A stretch of 64,000 nucleotides of DNA. It comes from Aldrovandia affinis. Taxonomy: Eukaryota > Chordata > Actinopteri > Notacanthiformes > Halosauridae. The position numbers and the translations under genes are program-made. The stretch covers positions 1,026,001-1,090,000 of the forward strand of contig JAINUG010000039.1 in the NCBI GenBank assembly GCA_029706075.1, given 5' to 3'. The stretch's first letter is position 1; every line of letters begins with the position of its first letter. The notes under the pieces are model-generated. The model was not told the DNA's origin. It worked only from the letters and a program-made list of their open reading frames with translations, and searched no databases. Positions 41,501-56,500 of the stretch are shown piece after piece.

Positions 41501-44500
41501 ATGGAGCTGGTGCCCAGCATCCACCCAGGAGTGAGGTGAGGCTTTGGGGCTGTGTGCCGTACTCCAGTCCCAGGCTTAGCTCTGGCCTACTTGGCCCTGT
41601 ACCAGACACTGGAGCAGCTGCGTGTGTGTGATGCAGAAACTGCACCAGCTTCTAGTCTTACAATAATGCCTGAGTTAAAGCAGGAGAAGGCCCGAAATGG
41701 CTGTCAAGATCTTACGACCAAAGTGATGCAAACACTAGAAGTTGGTCATTTTTGGTCATGGTCATCTTTAACTGTTTTTTCATAAATTCTCTTAGTTAGA
41801 TTTTGGTCACCAAAATGTTTTTGTTTGCCGCCTCTTCAATACCCATTATTACTACATTATCTCTCATACTTCTGTACTTTAAATCCATTAGTTCTGCCTT
41901 CATTTTTTTATTTTTTCCAATTCCAGTCTTTTTGCTGTGGTTGACAGGGAGTCCACCGTCTTACATAGTATTATGTTCTCTGCTCGCATCTGCTCCAATA
42001 AATCATCATTATGATTCACAGCTACTTTTAGTGCCTCCATCTCTGTCATAAGGGAAACAAGTGTGTCTAGCTTTTGCAATCTATCATCAATAATACAGCA
42101 TCTGCAGATCCCACAAGTGTTTTTTATCCATTGTTTCGCGAGATTGCTTAGACGGTGGTTTCTCGTCATCGATCTCGCTTGAGGATAAAATTGTTCTAGG
42201 TGGCTTATCAATATTCAACATGCCATAATAAGAATCAATAACATGTTCTAATCCTCCCGAGATGATTGAATTTTGGCTATTTATTTATTTAAACTTACAT
42301 ACGCGTGGAACAACCTCTCCGTGTTAGCGCGCCACGGCCATCTTGTCTACCTTTTCTTCACCAATCACCTGATCTCTGTGAGGAACGTTCCTAAGATTTC
42401 CCAGCATGGGGCCGGCATCCTGTGAAAATTAGCTCGATTTGTTGCAGGTGTGACGGTTGCCAGATGTTCCCAATCAACGGCCCCAGGTTCAAGTGTCGGA
42501 ACTGTGAGGACTTTGACTTCTGCGAGAACTGCTTCAAAACCCGCAAACACAACACCAGGCACTCCTTCGGCAGAATCAACGAGCCAGGTGAGTAGAGAAC
42601 GGTGCCGAGCCCCCTCCGGCCGAGAGGCGGCAGCCCGCAAATCCTTGGCGTGACGCGTGACGTCTTGTGCGTGTGTCTCCTGCCACCCAGGCCAGTCCCC
42701 GGCCTTCTGTGGCCGCTCGGGGAAGCAGCTGAAGAGGCACCACAGTAACCAGCGCGGCATGCTGATAGACGAGTGGTCCCGCGCGGTCAAGAACCTCAGC
42801 GTGTCCTCCTCCGTCAACCAGGCGTCACGCCTCATCGACTGCGGGGAGCAGTGCTGGCAGTCCTCCGGCTCCCAGGGCAAGGTGGGCGCAGCAAGGCATT
42901 CTGGGAGGAACCAGTTCACACCAACATGTTCACACTGGTCCTATCGTTCTCAATAGGATGACAGGAACATTATGAATTCCTTCCGGATTCCATAAAACAT
43001 TCAAAATCAGAAACTCTGGGGATGGATTTCCAAAACAAAACAATTTATACATGTTTGGTCAAATGTAATTTTGGTCCAGTTGTCTTGACATGCTTTGATG
43101 TTTTGGTTTCCCCACTTCCTTGTTTCAGCACTGGATACGTCTGGAGCTGTTCCCGGACGTCCTGGTGCACAGGCTAAAGATGATCGTGGATCCAGCAGAC
43201 AGCAGCTACATGCCCTCTCTCGTGGTGGTGTCCGGTGAGGAGCCGCTGTAACACAGCTCACATGGTCTGCAGTGTTCTCCAGTGCGTCACACGCGCGATT
43301 CCCTTTCTTCTCTCATCTGTTTATGTTACTGTGTTTCAGGTGGAAATTCTCTGAACAACCTCATAGAGCTGAAGACAATCAACATTAACCCCACGGACAC
43401 CACTGTCCCCCTGCTCAATGACTGCACTGAGGTATGAGGGCTTTATGTGATCTGCATGAGTCATGCTATCCCTGCATGCAGTTGGTTATTTACTGGAACC
43501 ATTCTCATCAAGGGAAAGGTAGTGGTAGCTGGTAGTTGTAGTGGGAGTAGTAGTTAGCAAGTGGTGGTACTGCTAGTAGTAATTGGTAGCAGGTGGTGGT
43601 GGTAGTAGTTGGTATCAGATGGGGGTGGTACTTTATTTATACAGTGCTTTTCATACAGGGCACTTAAAGTGCTTTCCGAAAAGACAAAAGGATATGGTAA
43701 AAACAAACTCACATATACACACAATATAAAGGTAAAAACCATACAGACTATAAATAATGAAGGAGATAAAATAAGGGGAAATAAAAACAGCATTAGGATG
43801 AATTAAAACCATTTTTAAAGAAACTCTTTGTAAAACATCTTTTATAAATGTTCTGAGCAGCCCCAACATTCTCTAAGAAAGAATTACATAATTTTGGCGC
43901 CTACACAGAGAGAGCGAGAGAGCATTTTTAAAAATGAAATAAAATGCTAAAAAAAACAATTTTAGCTGCATTAATAATTTCAAATGGTTTTTGTGTTGTG
44001 GTGCCCGCAGTATCACCGGTACATGGAGATCGCCATTAAGCAGTGCCGCAGCTCCGGGATCGACTGCAAGATCCACGGCCTGGGAATCGTGGGCCGTATC
44101 CGGGCCGAGGATGAGGACCTGGCAACCGTGCCCTTCCTAGCGTCCGACAATGAGGAGGAGGATGACGACAAGACCAGCACCGGGAGGTACGGCAGACCCA
44201 AGTCTGCATGGTTGAGTATTAGTGTCAGGACGTCCTGTATTTCAGCCAAAAGCCTTTTTGTCTGTCGCGCTGTTGTGGATAACCTACCAAATTCAGGTTG
44301 CAATACGGTTACCGTGTGCTGCAAATGTACACAATTTTGAGGGGGAAAAAGTCTAAATAGTATTACCCCCCCACCCAGCTTGACACTATTGAACCTGGCA
44401 TGCGTCACCGTTGTCCCAGCCAATGTTGCCAACCCTAGTCAGACAGCCTGGGGATGAATGAGCTGTGTCTAAAGGGTGGTGGGGGAGGGGGGGGCAGGGG

Positions 44501-47500
44501 CAGGGGCAGGGGCAGGGGCAGTGGCAGGGGCAGGGGCAGGGGCAGTGGGCAGGGGCAGTGGGCAGGGGCAGTGGGCAGGGGCAGGGGCAGGGGGGGCAGG
44601 GGGCAGTGGGCAGGGGCAGTGGGCAGGGGCAGTGGGGAGCTGGCCCTGCACCTGTCTGTGGGGCTCCATAAGAGCATCTGTGTGCCACTTACCGGTTCAC
44701 CTGGCAGTCTAATAAGAGGCTAATCGTTCAGAGCACGTGCAGACCGCAGACTAAAGCAGTTGAGTTGGTGTCCTGGTGGAGGACAGACACCTAATGAGGA
44801 GAAGCACAGAAAAAGTGAGGCTTAGGGTTGAGGGTGAGCATTGATGATGATGATGGAGATGATGGAGAGCAGGGTTTTTATACCTGGGGGCTCAGGGGAT
44901 ATCTCGACTTCTGGGGAGGGATTTTACTGGATGATATTGTGGATTACAGAGGATTTGTGCTTTAACGCTGTAATTAGAATAACCTGTTTTGGGTTCACAG
45001 ACTAACCTGTTTTGGGCAGGAATGAAACACTCTTGAAGGGGCAGGTTTTTATGCAGAAACGAGGTTACAGACCTGTCCTGTCTTTTCCCCTAGTTTGGCT
45101 CGGAAGAAATCAGCTGGGCTGGAGTCCGCCGCTTCCATCAGAACCAAAGTCTTCGTCTGGGGGCTGAACGACAAAGACCAGCTGGGAGGCCTCAAGGGGT
45201 CAAAGGTAGGCCCCGCCTCCTGGGAATCACAGGACTATGAGTGGCCCCCAGGTCCTCCCGCCCCGTCGTTAACCTCCACCTGTGCCTCTCATTACAGATC
45301 AAGGTGCCTTCGTTCTCAGAGACCCTCTCTGCGCTCAACGTGGTGCAGGTCGCGGGCGGCTCCAAGAGCCTGTTTGCAGGTGAGAGCTCTGCCTGTGCCA
45401 GAGGTGCAGGGGAAAGCTGGTTGCGGTCAAAGATGGGGGTGATGCTTCAGCTCAGTTGCCAATCCTGGTCCTGGATGGGCCGCAGGGCCTTAATTGATCA
45501 GATAAAGCGGTTGGTTACGCAGTGGAACACACCTCACTTAGTTTATTGGGCATAAATTCAGATGCAGATGTTAATGATGAAAACGATAACAAGCCACCCT
45601 GTGGTTCTCCAGGATCAAGCTCAGTCCAGGTACCATGTGTTCCAGCCTGACTCTGGGAGCATGTTGAGGTGACAGTGGGGGGGGAGGAGGGAATGTGTGC
45701 GCCCCCTGGGCTTTGTACTGTGACTGACTCTGACTCTGTCTCCACAGTGACGGCGGAGGGGAAGGTGTACGCCTGTGGCGAGGCCACTAACGGCCGGCTG
45801 GGCCTGGGCCTGTCGAGCGGCACCATCCCCATCCCGCGGCAGATCTCCGCCCTCAGCAACTACGTGGTGAAGAAGGTGGCCGTGCACTCAGGTCAGTGTG
45901 GAGGTCCAGCCCAGCCCCGCTCTGCGCGCGTGGAACTGCGAGCGCTCCGACCCCCCTCTGACCCAGCTCTCCGTCTGTCTGTCTGTGTGTCCCTGCAGGT
46001 GGCCGCCACGCCATGGCCCTCACTGTGGACGGGAAGGTGTTCTCCTGGGGCGAGGGGGATGATGGGAAGCTGGGACATTTCAGCAGGATGTAAGTATGCA
46101 GGTCAAAGTGGTGCACAAGATGACAAAAACAAACACATTTTAAATTCAGCTGGGTCTTTTTTGCTATTAGGCAGGATTTACAGTGACTACCGCTTGCCCT
46201 CCATTGGCGCGCACAAATTACATTTCTAGTATTCAGACATTTGTTTGCTGCCACAACTGCCTGACTAACTATGCCGTCCACCATTTTTACATTGCTTTTC
46301 AATGGGACAGATGGAGACCCCTCTCTTTAAAATAGAGTATTAAAAAATATGTAAATCTTAATTTCTTGAAAACAATTATTTGACACAAAACCAATATTTA
46401 ATTTACCATTTCAAGTTTGTGGGTTAATATTTTAAAACCCAGTGAGCTGCCCAATGCAAGGAATGCTGTTAGATGCTGTTTTTGTTTGCCTTGCTCTATC
46501 ATCCTTTTCTACTTTGGGCTACATTTATGTATGACAGGTCCTATATATATAATAATTATTAAAGAGGTGTCTCTTCAGAAGATTGGGAGTGACTCCACCG
46601 CCCTGGCCACTGTGTGAAGCTCGCTCCATGTTTGATTGTTGACGTTCTGCATGCAGGAACTGTGACAAGCCGCGGCTCATCGAGGCGTTGAAGACGAAGC
46701 GGATCCGGGACATCGCGTGCGGGAGCTCACACAGTGCAGCCATCACCTCCAGCGGGGAGCTGTACAGCTGGGGCCTGGGGGAGTACGGCCGCCTGGGCCA
46801 CGGAGACAACACCACCCAGCTCCGGCCCAAACTGGTACACACCGCACTCTTATACAGAATATACCCAACACAATTGACCAATCACAGGCCCAAACTGGTA
46901 CACACCGCACTCTTTATACAGAATATACCCAACACTATTAACCAATCACAGGCCCAAACTGGTACACACACTTTATACAGAATATACCCAGCACTATTAA
47001 TCAATCACAGGCCCAAACTGGTACACACCGCACTCTTTATACAGAATATACCCAGCACTACTAACCAATCACAGGCCCAAACTGGTACACACCGCAGTCT
47101 TTTATAGAATATACCCAGCACTATTAACCAATCACAGGCCCAAACTGGTACAGCGCACTCTTTATACAGAATATACCCAACACTATTAACCAATCACAGA
47201 CCCAAACTGGTACACAGAATATCCCCAACACTATTAACCAATCACAGGCCTAAACTGGTACACACAGCTGTTCTTTATACAGCATATGCACAACATAGGC
47301 TCAGTGCCACATTTAGATGCCACTTAATGCATGTACACACAAAGCACATACAAACTCTGATCTCACTCCATAATATAAGTCTTTCTCTCTTCTTATACTG
47401 TTCTCCATTTGTCTGGTGCAGGTGAAAGTGCTTCTGGGCCATCGTGTTGTCCAGGTGGCTTGTGGGAGTCGGGACGCTCAGACCCTTGCCCTCACAGATG

Positions 47501-50500
47501 AAGGTACTGGTGACACTGCACTACACTGGACTGAATCACTGATGTGGCTGAATGAGACCTCACTGTGTCCTCTGTTTGTCTGTGGTGATACCATGCGAGA
47601 CCTTTTGTCCCCTTTGAGATTTTTTGTGAGACCGTGTATGACCGTGTGTGACCGTGCTCTGTTTTGCTGCTGTCTTTGCAGGGCTGGTGTTCTCCTGGGG
47701 GACGGGGACTTTGGGAAGTTGGGCCGGGGGGGCAGCGAGGGCTGCAACATCCCCCAGAACATCGAGAGGCTCAACGGGCAGAGCGTGTGCCAGATCGAGT
47801 GCGGGGCCCAGTTCTCCCTGGCGCTCACCAAGTCTGGCGTGGTCTGGACCTGGTAGGCTTTTCACCAGACCATTGTGTGACATTGCATCCATTTAGCAGA
47901 CACTCTACTCCAGAGAGACCTACAGGAGGAAGTGCATAAATGCATTCAGAAGGTTTTTAAGATGAGCAGTGACTACAGAGAAGGATAGCTGACAGTCTTG
48001 GAGCTAGGAGCAGTGCAAACATGAAGTGCTAGAGTCAACCATACTGTCAGCATAAGCAACTACCCTGACAAACATTTCACAACCATCCTGTCGACACATC
48101 CAGTGCTAAGTGAAGTGCTGAGACCCGTTGTTTACCTTGCACTTCAGTTTTACCAGAAAATATTCGCCGTCTTGGTTCAGGAAGGAAAGATTCTCCTGAA
48201 TAGGGCACACCAAATATTACCAGGAGAGACTGGTGTAGACATTCACCGCCTGCCTCTTAAGCGTGTCACCCCATGGCGCTCCTGGCAGTGACCTGACAGT
48301 CAGGCCTCTTCCTCCTGTGCAGGGGTAAAGGGGACTATTTCCGGCTGGGCCACGGCACGGACGTCCACGTGCGCAAGCCGCAGATGGTGGAGGGCCTGCG
48401 GGGGAAGAAGATCGTTCACGTGGCGGTGGGAGCGCTGCACTGCCTGGCTGTCACCGACACGGGACAGGTGGGTCCCCGTCGCCCGCTCACGCGTCTGTGC
48501 CCCCATCGAGGGCTCTGTTCTGACAGCCCAAACTCCTGGCCTTCGACACATGCTACATTTACACACTGTATATAGATCTATTTGTGTTTGAGTATGGATT
48601 ACCTGGTGTAGCTAAACTCTACTGCATAATAAGTAGCCGGCATTGTAAATAAGAATTTGTTCTTAATGGCTTGCCTGGTTAAATAAAGGTTAGATATTTA
48701 AAAAGAAAAATAATAATAATAATAAAATAATTTTTTTAAAAGAAGGTAAAAAAAAAAGGGGGAAAAATACAAATGAAATACAAATATGAAGTTCAATAAT
48801 AAAGTTCTCCTCCTCCCCAGGGGGGGGTGGAGGTGGGCAAAAAAAAAAATCTTTACTGCACTAATACGGGGGCTAACGTGTACAGGTAACTGCCAGAATC
48901 CTGGCACGATTCTAAAGTAAATACTGTAATGTATTGTATAATTGCACATTGCCTATTTGAATACCCAGATTTGTGTGAGATCTCTGAAGGCAGTGTTCAT
49001 TTCATAGCGGTTTGGAATGTGACCGCTTCGTAACTGTCGCATTCTACTTGTGTGAAATTGCCACTACGTAGTTTTGAAATAAAAGCCGCAGCAATTATTC
49101 AAGGTATTATGTTCTATTCTGACCGTTGCGCCACGAGTTTGTACCGTCAAAATTGAGCCCCGAGTCTTAAAAAGCAAAAAGTTTATTGGGTCCTTATCTA
49201 AAAAAAAGTTTTCTATTTGTAATCCCGCGCGTGATTAATGACGCCAGCCCCGTTTTGTTTGGAGACCTTGGCAGCTCTGCTCCGGTGTTTCAACACGACC
49301 TTGGGATCCGGACCGTAAGATTAGGCTCGTGTGCTTATCGCTTGCTGAGGAAAAACTGACAGACGTATTTTTCTACCCGGCCTTATTTTTCTTTGTGCCA
49401 CCCCCCTTACAAGGCATCTGGGTCTCCTTTGACAAGATTAAGGACAGAGAGGCTCAGGGGTTTCTCCGTTTGCCCGTTTGCCGCTCCATGTTATCGGTGA
49501 TGTGTGGCTCGGAGTGACCTTGCAGCTGTGCTATTAATGCACCGCCTCTGCTGCTGTGAATCTGCAGTCTCTGCAAATGTTCCCCTCTCAGGGTTTCCCA
49601 CGTGTCATGGGGTTTCTGAAAAATCTGGGAATTCCGGTCATGGAAAGTCAGGGAATGTTACTATGTTATTGAGGAAGGTCAGGAAATTACAGATTTGGTT
49701 TGCCATGTAAGAAATGAAAATGCATTTATTTGTATCCATCTGTAATAAATAATTTATTTTCGGTCGTCCCCCTAACCTCTGCGTTGCTAACACCAGACGC
49801 GGATAACTGAATGTTTTACCTTTAGCACCCAATACGTTGCCAGTTTTAGGACTTATGGGACATTGTTGTTCAACTGTCAAGGAAGGTCATGGGCAAGGTC
49901 AGGGAATTTTGTATGGGTAAAAGGCAGACAGTGTGGTATAATGGTTAGGGAACTGGGCTTGTAACGTTAAGGTTGTAGATTCAATCCCCAGGTGGGACAC
50001 TGCCGTTGTACCCTTGAGCAAGGTACTTAACCTGAATTGCTTCAGTTAATATCCAGCTGTATAAATGGATTGTAAAGAAATGTAAACTGTAAGTCGCTCT
50101 GGATAAGAGCATCTACTAAATGCCTGTAATGTAATGTAATGTAATGTAAAAGTGTGGGAATGAGGGATCAGAGAAGCCAGTGCTTTTCCAGCCTGAGTCA
50201 CAATGCTCCAGAAAAGTGGCTCTGAAAAAACAGGGGGCGTGTGTCTGTCGTGGAGTCGCTTGTGCGTCCTCACAAAGATGGCTGCCGCTGAATGCGCCCA
50301 CTCCGCCCGTCCCGCGCAGGTTTTCGCGTGGGGCGATAACGACCACGGCCAGCAGGGGAACGGGACCACCACGGTGAACAGGAAGCCCACCCTGGTGCAG
50401 GGGCTGGAGGGCCAGAAGATCACCCGCGTGGCCTGCGGCTCCTCCCACAGCGTGGCCTGGACCACCGTGGATGTGACCACGCCCTCCGTCCACGAGCCCG

Positions 50501-53500
50501 TCCTCTTCCAGACCGCCAGGGACTCCCTGGGAGCCTCCTACCTGGGTAAGCCTTTCAATTATTTTCTAACATTTCCTCGCTGAACCTTTAAACAATATTC
50601 TCGTTTTGCCGGGGTAAACCTTTCAATTATTTTCTAACACTACCTCGGTGAACTTTTCAGTAATATTCTGGTTCTAGCTGGGTGAACCTTTACATAATAG
50701 CTGCCTCACGGCACATGAAGAAAGGACAAAGAACAATATACAGGAATTTGAACCACTCTTGCAGAGAAATTGAAGTAAGAAATGTCGTTATACATAAAAA
50801 TGTCAAAAAGCCGTCTCTAGCCAACTTTTTACCTCCGTTTCTCCCAGTGTGGCCGAAAGTCTTGCATCTTAAAGGTTTATTTTCGGGAACGCTCTCCTGT
50901 CTCCTCTCTGGATGTCATGTTGCAGTCATTAAAATGTATTTGGGTACATCTAGTCTTTGTCATCTCAGGTTTCCAGTTTATAATGACTGCGGGTCCATTG
51001 ATCTGTTGTGTCTCTGTACACCTCCTGTAGCCACCGAGCCTTTATCGTGTCCACAGAGAACCCTGTTGACCGGTAATTGCGTATCGTATGGTGCCCAACA
51101 GTAATCTCGTTATTTACGCTTGTAAGGCTGCTGTTGTTAATATCTCACCTTGGGAGCAGTTAACTGCGTTTGAACAGAGGAGACAAAACAAACCTCCCGT
51201 TCCCAATGCAGGCAGGCCCTCACCAGGGCCACGGGGTGAGGGTACTAATCCTCTGGGGCTGTTTGTGTTGGTGCTCACTAGGGGTCGTGGGGTTGAGCTG
51301 TGTACTAATCCTCTGGGGTGTTTGTGTTGGTGCTCACCAGGGGTCCTGGGGTTGAGCTGTGTACTCATTCTCTGGGGGTGTTTGTGTTGCTGCTCACCAG
51401 GGGTCCCTTCAGACAGCGGCGACTCGGCAGTCAGCAACAAGCTGAGTGGGCAGAACAACATCAAACCAAACCGGCCATCGCTGGCCAAGATCCTGCTGTC
51501 TCTGGACGGCAACCTGGCCAAGCAGCAGGCTCTCTCCCACGTCCTGTCTGCCCTGCAGATCATCTATGCCAGGTAGGCATGGCACCTCTTCTAATACAAA
51601 TATTGCATTGCATTACTGCATTATTTAATATGGTGTCTTTCATCTCAGTGTGCTAAAGTGAAGGGGGTTGTGGGGGAAATTCACCTGAATCACCATCAAA
51701 TTATAGCACTGCAGCATTATATCCACTGGAAAATATAACTATAATAATACACCTTTTTAGCATTTAACTGATTTCTTCCAGTAAAAACTGAACTATTTTT
51801 TAATAACTATTGTTATTTAGCCTTACTAGCTTACAGTGCTACAATTGGCCAAAATACACCAAAAAAAATTGTGTTCCTTGTACGTTTTATTGCTCTGATA
51901 TTTCTTGTAAAATTGTACCTTGTTTTTTGTAACCAAAAAATAAAATGCATTTCAGCTGCCTGTTTTGACATTCGCAGTAACCAGTCTCAGGTCTCAGTGG
52001 TGGTGATGGATGTCACCCTGTTGGTTAGGGTCTTGGGGTCACTGTGCTATACGTGTGTGTGTGTGTTTCCGGGTGTGCAGGGATGCAGTGGTGGGGGCCC
52101 TGATGCCCGCCTCTATGATCCTGCCCGTGGAGTGCCCCTCCAGCTCCCCCATCCCTCCGTCCGAAGAGTCGGCCCCCTCCAGCCCCTCCGACACAGAGGA
52201 GTCCCCCGTAGCCCCCGAGACCGAGGGGAGGCTCAGCCCAAACCAGTGGCAGGACAAGAGGGGCGAGGTAGTGCCTCATTGCCCACCACTTCCATAACCT
52301 TTCCTATTACAGGACACACAGGTCACAGAGTTTGGACTATTATGGAACACAGGGCTTATCATTTGGACTGTTATTTGGAGTGTGCAATTTATTTCAGTTG
52401 TTAGCACTTGGATACATGGATGGCAGAAAGACACTCACATCAAAATCTCAGACCGAGGCCGAATGGAGCATTTGACTGAATGAGAACGATGAGTCCAAAC
52501 ACTGCGTTTGCTCCCCAATGCAATTAATTGGCACAAAAGACAAGTAGGAACGTTTCGAGCCCCGTGGCTCTTCATCAGACTAATACTTGATACGTATTGG
52601 AACAGTGCGTTATCATTTTTGGCTGTGGTTCAACTTTTAAAATACTTCCGAAGATTTCCCTGGAGTGATGTGGAGGGAGAAATGAATGCCACGTGGAGAA
52701 GTGTTGTTGCTGTAGGGTAGAGCGCCCGATAGCAGTGAAATAATGTGCAGTACATATTCATTTTAATCATCAGTTTCAATACTCTAGTCATTGTCCTCGT
52801 TACATTCACTTAGTGTGTGTACCAACCTTTTTATTTTATTTTTTATTATGCGGTCTAAATTGTTCACCGCTGGTCCAATAACTAGATTAACTAGAGTTTA
52901 GCTAGCTAGACAAAATGTAAAATGAACAAGATACAAGCCCTGCTAGATTTTCTCTTCCTAGTTCAATAGGTATTTTATTCCACTAAGATAATAGAGCATA
53001 GTTCAATAGGTATTTTATTCCAAAGTTCCTTTGATATCATAGGATTTTTTTAAAGCATATTCACAAGTTTAATGAAAATATTACAAATATTTTCTTATGT
53101 ATACAAATATTAATGTATGCATTTTGAGGAGACAACAAAGACTACAGATTTGGTTTGTTAGCTTGCTATTGTGTTGGTATTTTACCTCAGTGTTTAAATG
53201 AGACCTTAGAAATTAGAGTGCTTGACCCTGACGCAGTCTTGAGGCATATTGTGTTTCTGAAGAGTTGACCACATGGTGCTGATTGCGCGTGTCTCGTGTG
53301 ACCAGGCGGCTCCCTCGGAAGATGCCGTCACTCCGTCGTCCGCGGTGACGCCATCGGCATCCGCCGCCTCGTCGCGCCCCTTCATCCCCGTCACGGATGA
53401 CCCCGGAGCGGCCAGCATCATCGCAGAGACCATGACCAAGACCAAAGAGGTCAGCCCACTCGGCATGGGCACAGGCAGGGAAACCCTGATCCTGGAGGGC

Positions 53501-56500
53501 CCAATCTGTTTCTGCTTTTCATGCCATCTTCTATTTCCACCAATCACCCTGGCTCATGACTTATGGCTTATCAATAGGTAGCTAAAGTCTAAAAGGTAGC
53601 AAATCAAGGTAACTAGAGTGTCAGATCACGTAAATCATTGGCCTAATTAAATAAGAGCAGAAATCGGCGTGAAATCCAGAAATGGATACAGCCCTCCTGG
53701 AACGGGGTTCCCCACCCCTACTCAAGAGGCCAATTGGGTGAATTTATTCAGTGGGCAAGACACAGATCACTGTGTCAATTAGATTTTACTGAGGAATGTA
53801 CAAATTTTGAGGAGAAATGGTGCCCGCACACAACACTGCTTTTGGCACCCAAATATGAGGATTTTATTGTGCCATAAAAAGGATAAACCTGACGAAAAAC
53901 CAGTGTTGTTAAAACAGGTTGCGTGTTGGATACCATTTTTCCCCCCAAATCCGAATATTAACAATAAAATGGCATCAATCGGCAGTGTTGCGTGTCAGAT
54001 ACCATTTCTCTTCGCTGTTTCCTCGTACCTGTAATTGCGTGTACACCTGCAGACCTGTTCTCCGCGTTGGCGTGTGTATTTTAACCGCTGTGGTGTAACG
54101 AGAAGCCGTCTCCCTGCGCAGGACTCTGAGAACCAGAGTAAAACCGTGGGCCCGGAGCCGCAGTACCTGGACGAGTTCACCAGCCTGCTGGTGCCGGACG
54201 ACACGCGCGTCATGGTGGACCTGCTCAAGCTGGCCGTGTCCGTGCGCTCGGGGAGAAGGGCAAGGAGGTGCTGTCCGCGGTGCTGTCGGGAATGGGCACC
54301 GCCTACCCGCAGGTCTGTCTCGCCCCTACAGGGGGAGCCCTTCTGGGTCCGTCTCCGCTTGTGTTGTGTGTTATGAACCTGGTGTGGTTTAATCAACAGG
54401 GTTTGGGGAAAAAAGCTGTTGAACATGAGAAGTCTGTATATTTTTTACAAGAAGGTTTTAATGCAATAAGTATTAACAGTGTTATGCTAAGATGGAATTC
54501 AAAATGAAGTCAGTAGAATCTGTAGCAATTAAATACTGCCCAGGACGTTTTACTCAATATTGGGTATGAAGCAGTGATGGACTTTCCCTGACTGTGTGTG
54601 TGTGTGTGTGTTCAAGTTCAAGTAAACTTTATTGACCCACAAGTGGGAAATTCCTTTGGCAGAGCTTCAAAAATACATGAAACGCATGAAAAACAGTAAA
54701 ACAGTGCTGTGTGTATGTCCTCTTGCCCCTCTGCGCACACATAAACATGCGTGTGCGTGTGCGTGTCCGTGCAGGTGGCGGACATGCTGCTGGAGCTGTG
54801 CGTGACGGAGCTGGAGGACGTGGCGACGGACTCGCAGAGTGGCCGGCTCTCCTCGCAGCCCGTGGTGGTGGAGAGCAGCCACCCTTACACCGACGACACC
54901 TCCACCAGCGGCACCGTCAAGATCCCAGGTACCCGCGCGAGGGGGGGGGGAACAGGCTCTCGCAGTAAACATGGTTTAAACCAGGGCTCTGTCGATGAGC
55001 TTCTCCATTGTGTTCGCCCAGGCTGTGATGCTAAGCGTAGTTTTCACTGGAGCTCTGCCGATGTTTTAGTGGAGCGCAGGCGGAGGTGAATAAAAGGCGA
55101 ATGCAAAGATGGAAAAGGTGGCGGTTGTGAGCAGCTCATGTATTTAAAGCGGTTACTCGACATGTCTCGCTTGTTTCACAAACGGGCGCACCTGGGGAAC
55201 GCCACGTGAAATGCAAATGCACACTGCATTTGTCTGCAGCAGCGCTGTTTATTTATGAGAACACCTCGCGGTTTTCGTGCCGTGTACGTGCCGTGTATCT
55301 GAAAGCTGCTCGCTGCCTGCTTTTTCACATGTGAGTTACTTCAGCGCGGCTTCTGTTGGGGTGCTGTGCACCGGTCGCTGGTATGGAGAGAGCGACCCGT
55401 CTGACTGTGACCATCTGCTGTTTCAGGTGCGGAGGGTCTGAGGGTGGAGTTTGACCGGCAGTGCTCCACGGAGAGGCGACACGACCCACTCACAATCATG
55501 GATGGGGCCAATAGGATCGTGTCCGTCCGATCAGGTGACCTAATCATTTCCGTGACGCGTCGCACCTTAGTTTGTGTCATTTGTGTAGATTCAGCATATG
55601 GAGATGAGACAAATTAGATTTTGATCATTGATTTAAATTGTTTTTGCAAATTTTGTGCCACTGACTTCTCAAGCCTCTGTTGGAGGGTGTTTAGAGTGGC
55701 TTTAGACTGGTTTCACTCTCTCAGGTTGACCCACTGGCCATGTAATGAGTTTGTAATGTCCTCTCTATCGATCTCTCTCTGCTGAAAGGTCGCGAGTGGT
55801 CAGACTGGTCGAGCGAGCTCCGTATCCCGGGCGACGAGCTCAAGTGGAAGTTCACCAGCGATGGCTCCGTCAACGGCTGGGGCTGGCGCTTCACCGTGTA
55901 TCCCATCATGCCTGCTGCCGGTACGATCCCGCTCTCATCCGCTGTACGGCGTAATGGCGGCAGTGTTAGCATAATGGTTAAGGAAAGGTTGCAGGTTCAA
56001 TTCCCAGGTGGGCACACTGCCGTTGTACTCTTGAATTACTTCAGTAAAATATCCAGCTGTATAAATGGATTGTGTGTAAAGAAATGTAAACTGTGTAAGT
56101 CGCTCTGGATAAGAGCATCTGCTAAATGCCTAAAAAAATGTAAATGTAGTTCAGTGCTGTAGCAGAAACACAGTGTAGTTCAGTGTGTTAGCACTGTGGT
56201 GACACACTGCTGTAGTGTGTAGTTCAGTGTTTCAGCACTGTATGTGTCTTGAGATAAAGGTGTGGAGCTGCAGGCTGATGGGACTCCCATACCCCCCCCC
56301 CATTTCTCTGCCCCAGGGCCCAAAGACCTGCTGTCTGACCGCTGCATCCTGTCCTGCCCCTCCATGGACCTGGTCACCTGCCTGCTGGACTTCCGCCTCA
56401 ACTTCGCCTCCAACAGGGGCATCGTGCCGCGGCTGGCCGCCTCGCTGGCTGCATGCGCGCAGCTCAGCGCGCTAGGTAAACCAGCACCAGTGCATGGACG

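Noticed and set aside
44435..44688. Pro/Leu-rich and Gly/Ala-rich ORFs on both strands
   Set aside because: Products of the GGGGCA minisatellite.
46826..47262. CRISPR-like regular repeats
   Set aside because: The genome is a vertebrate, the units are contiguous with no unique spacers, and they derive from an exon border.
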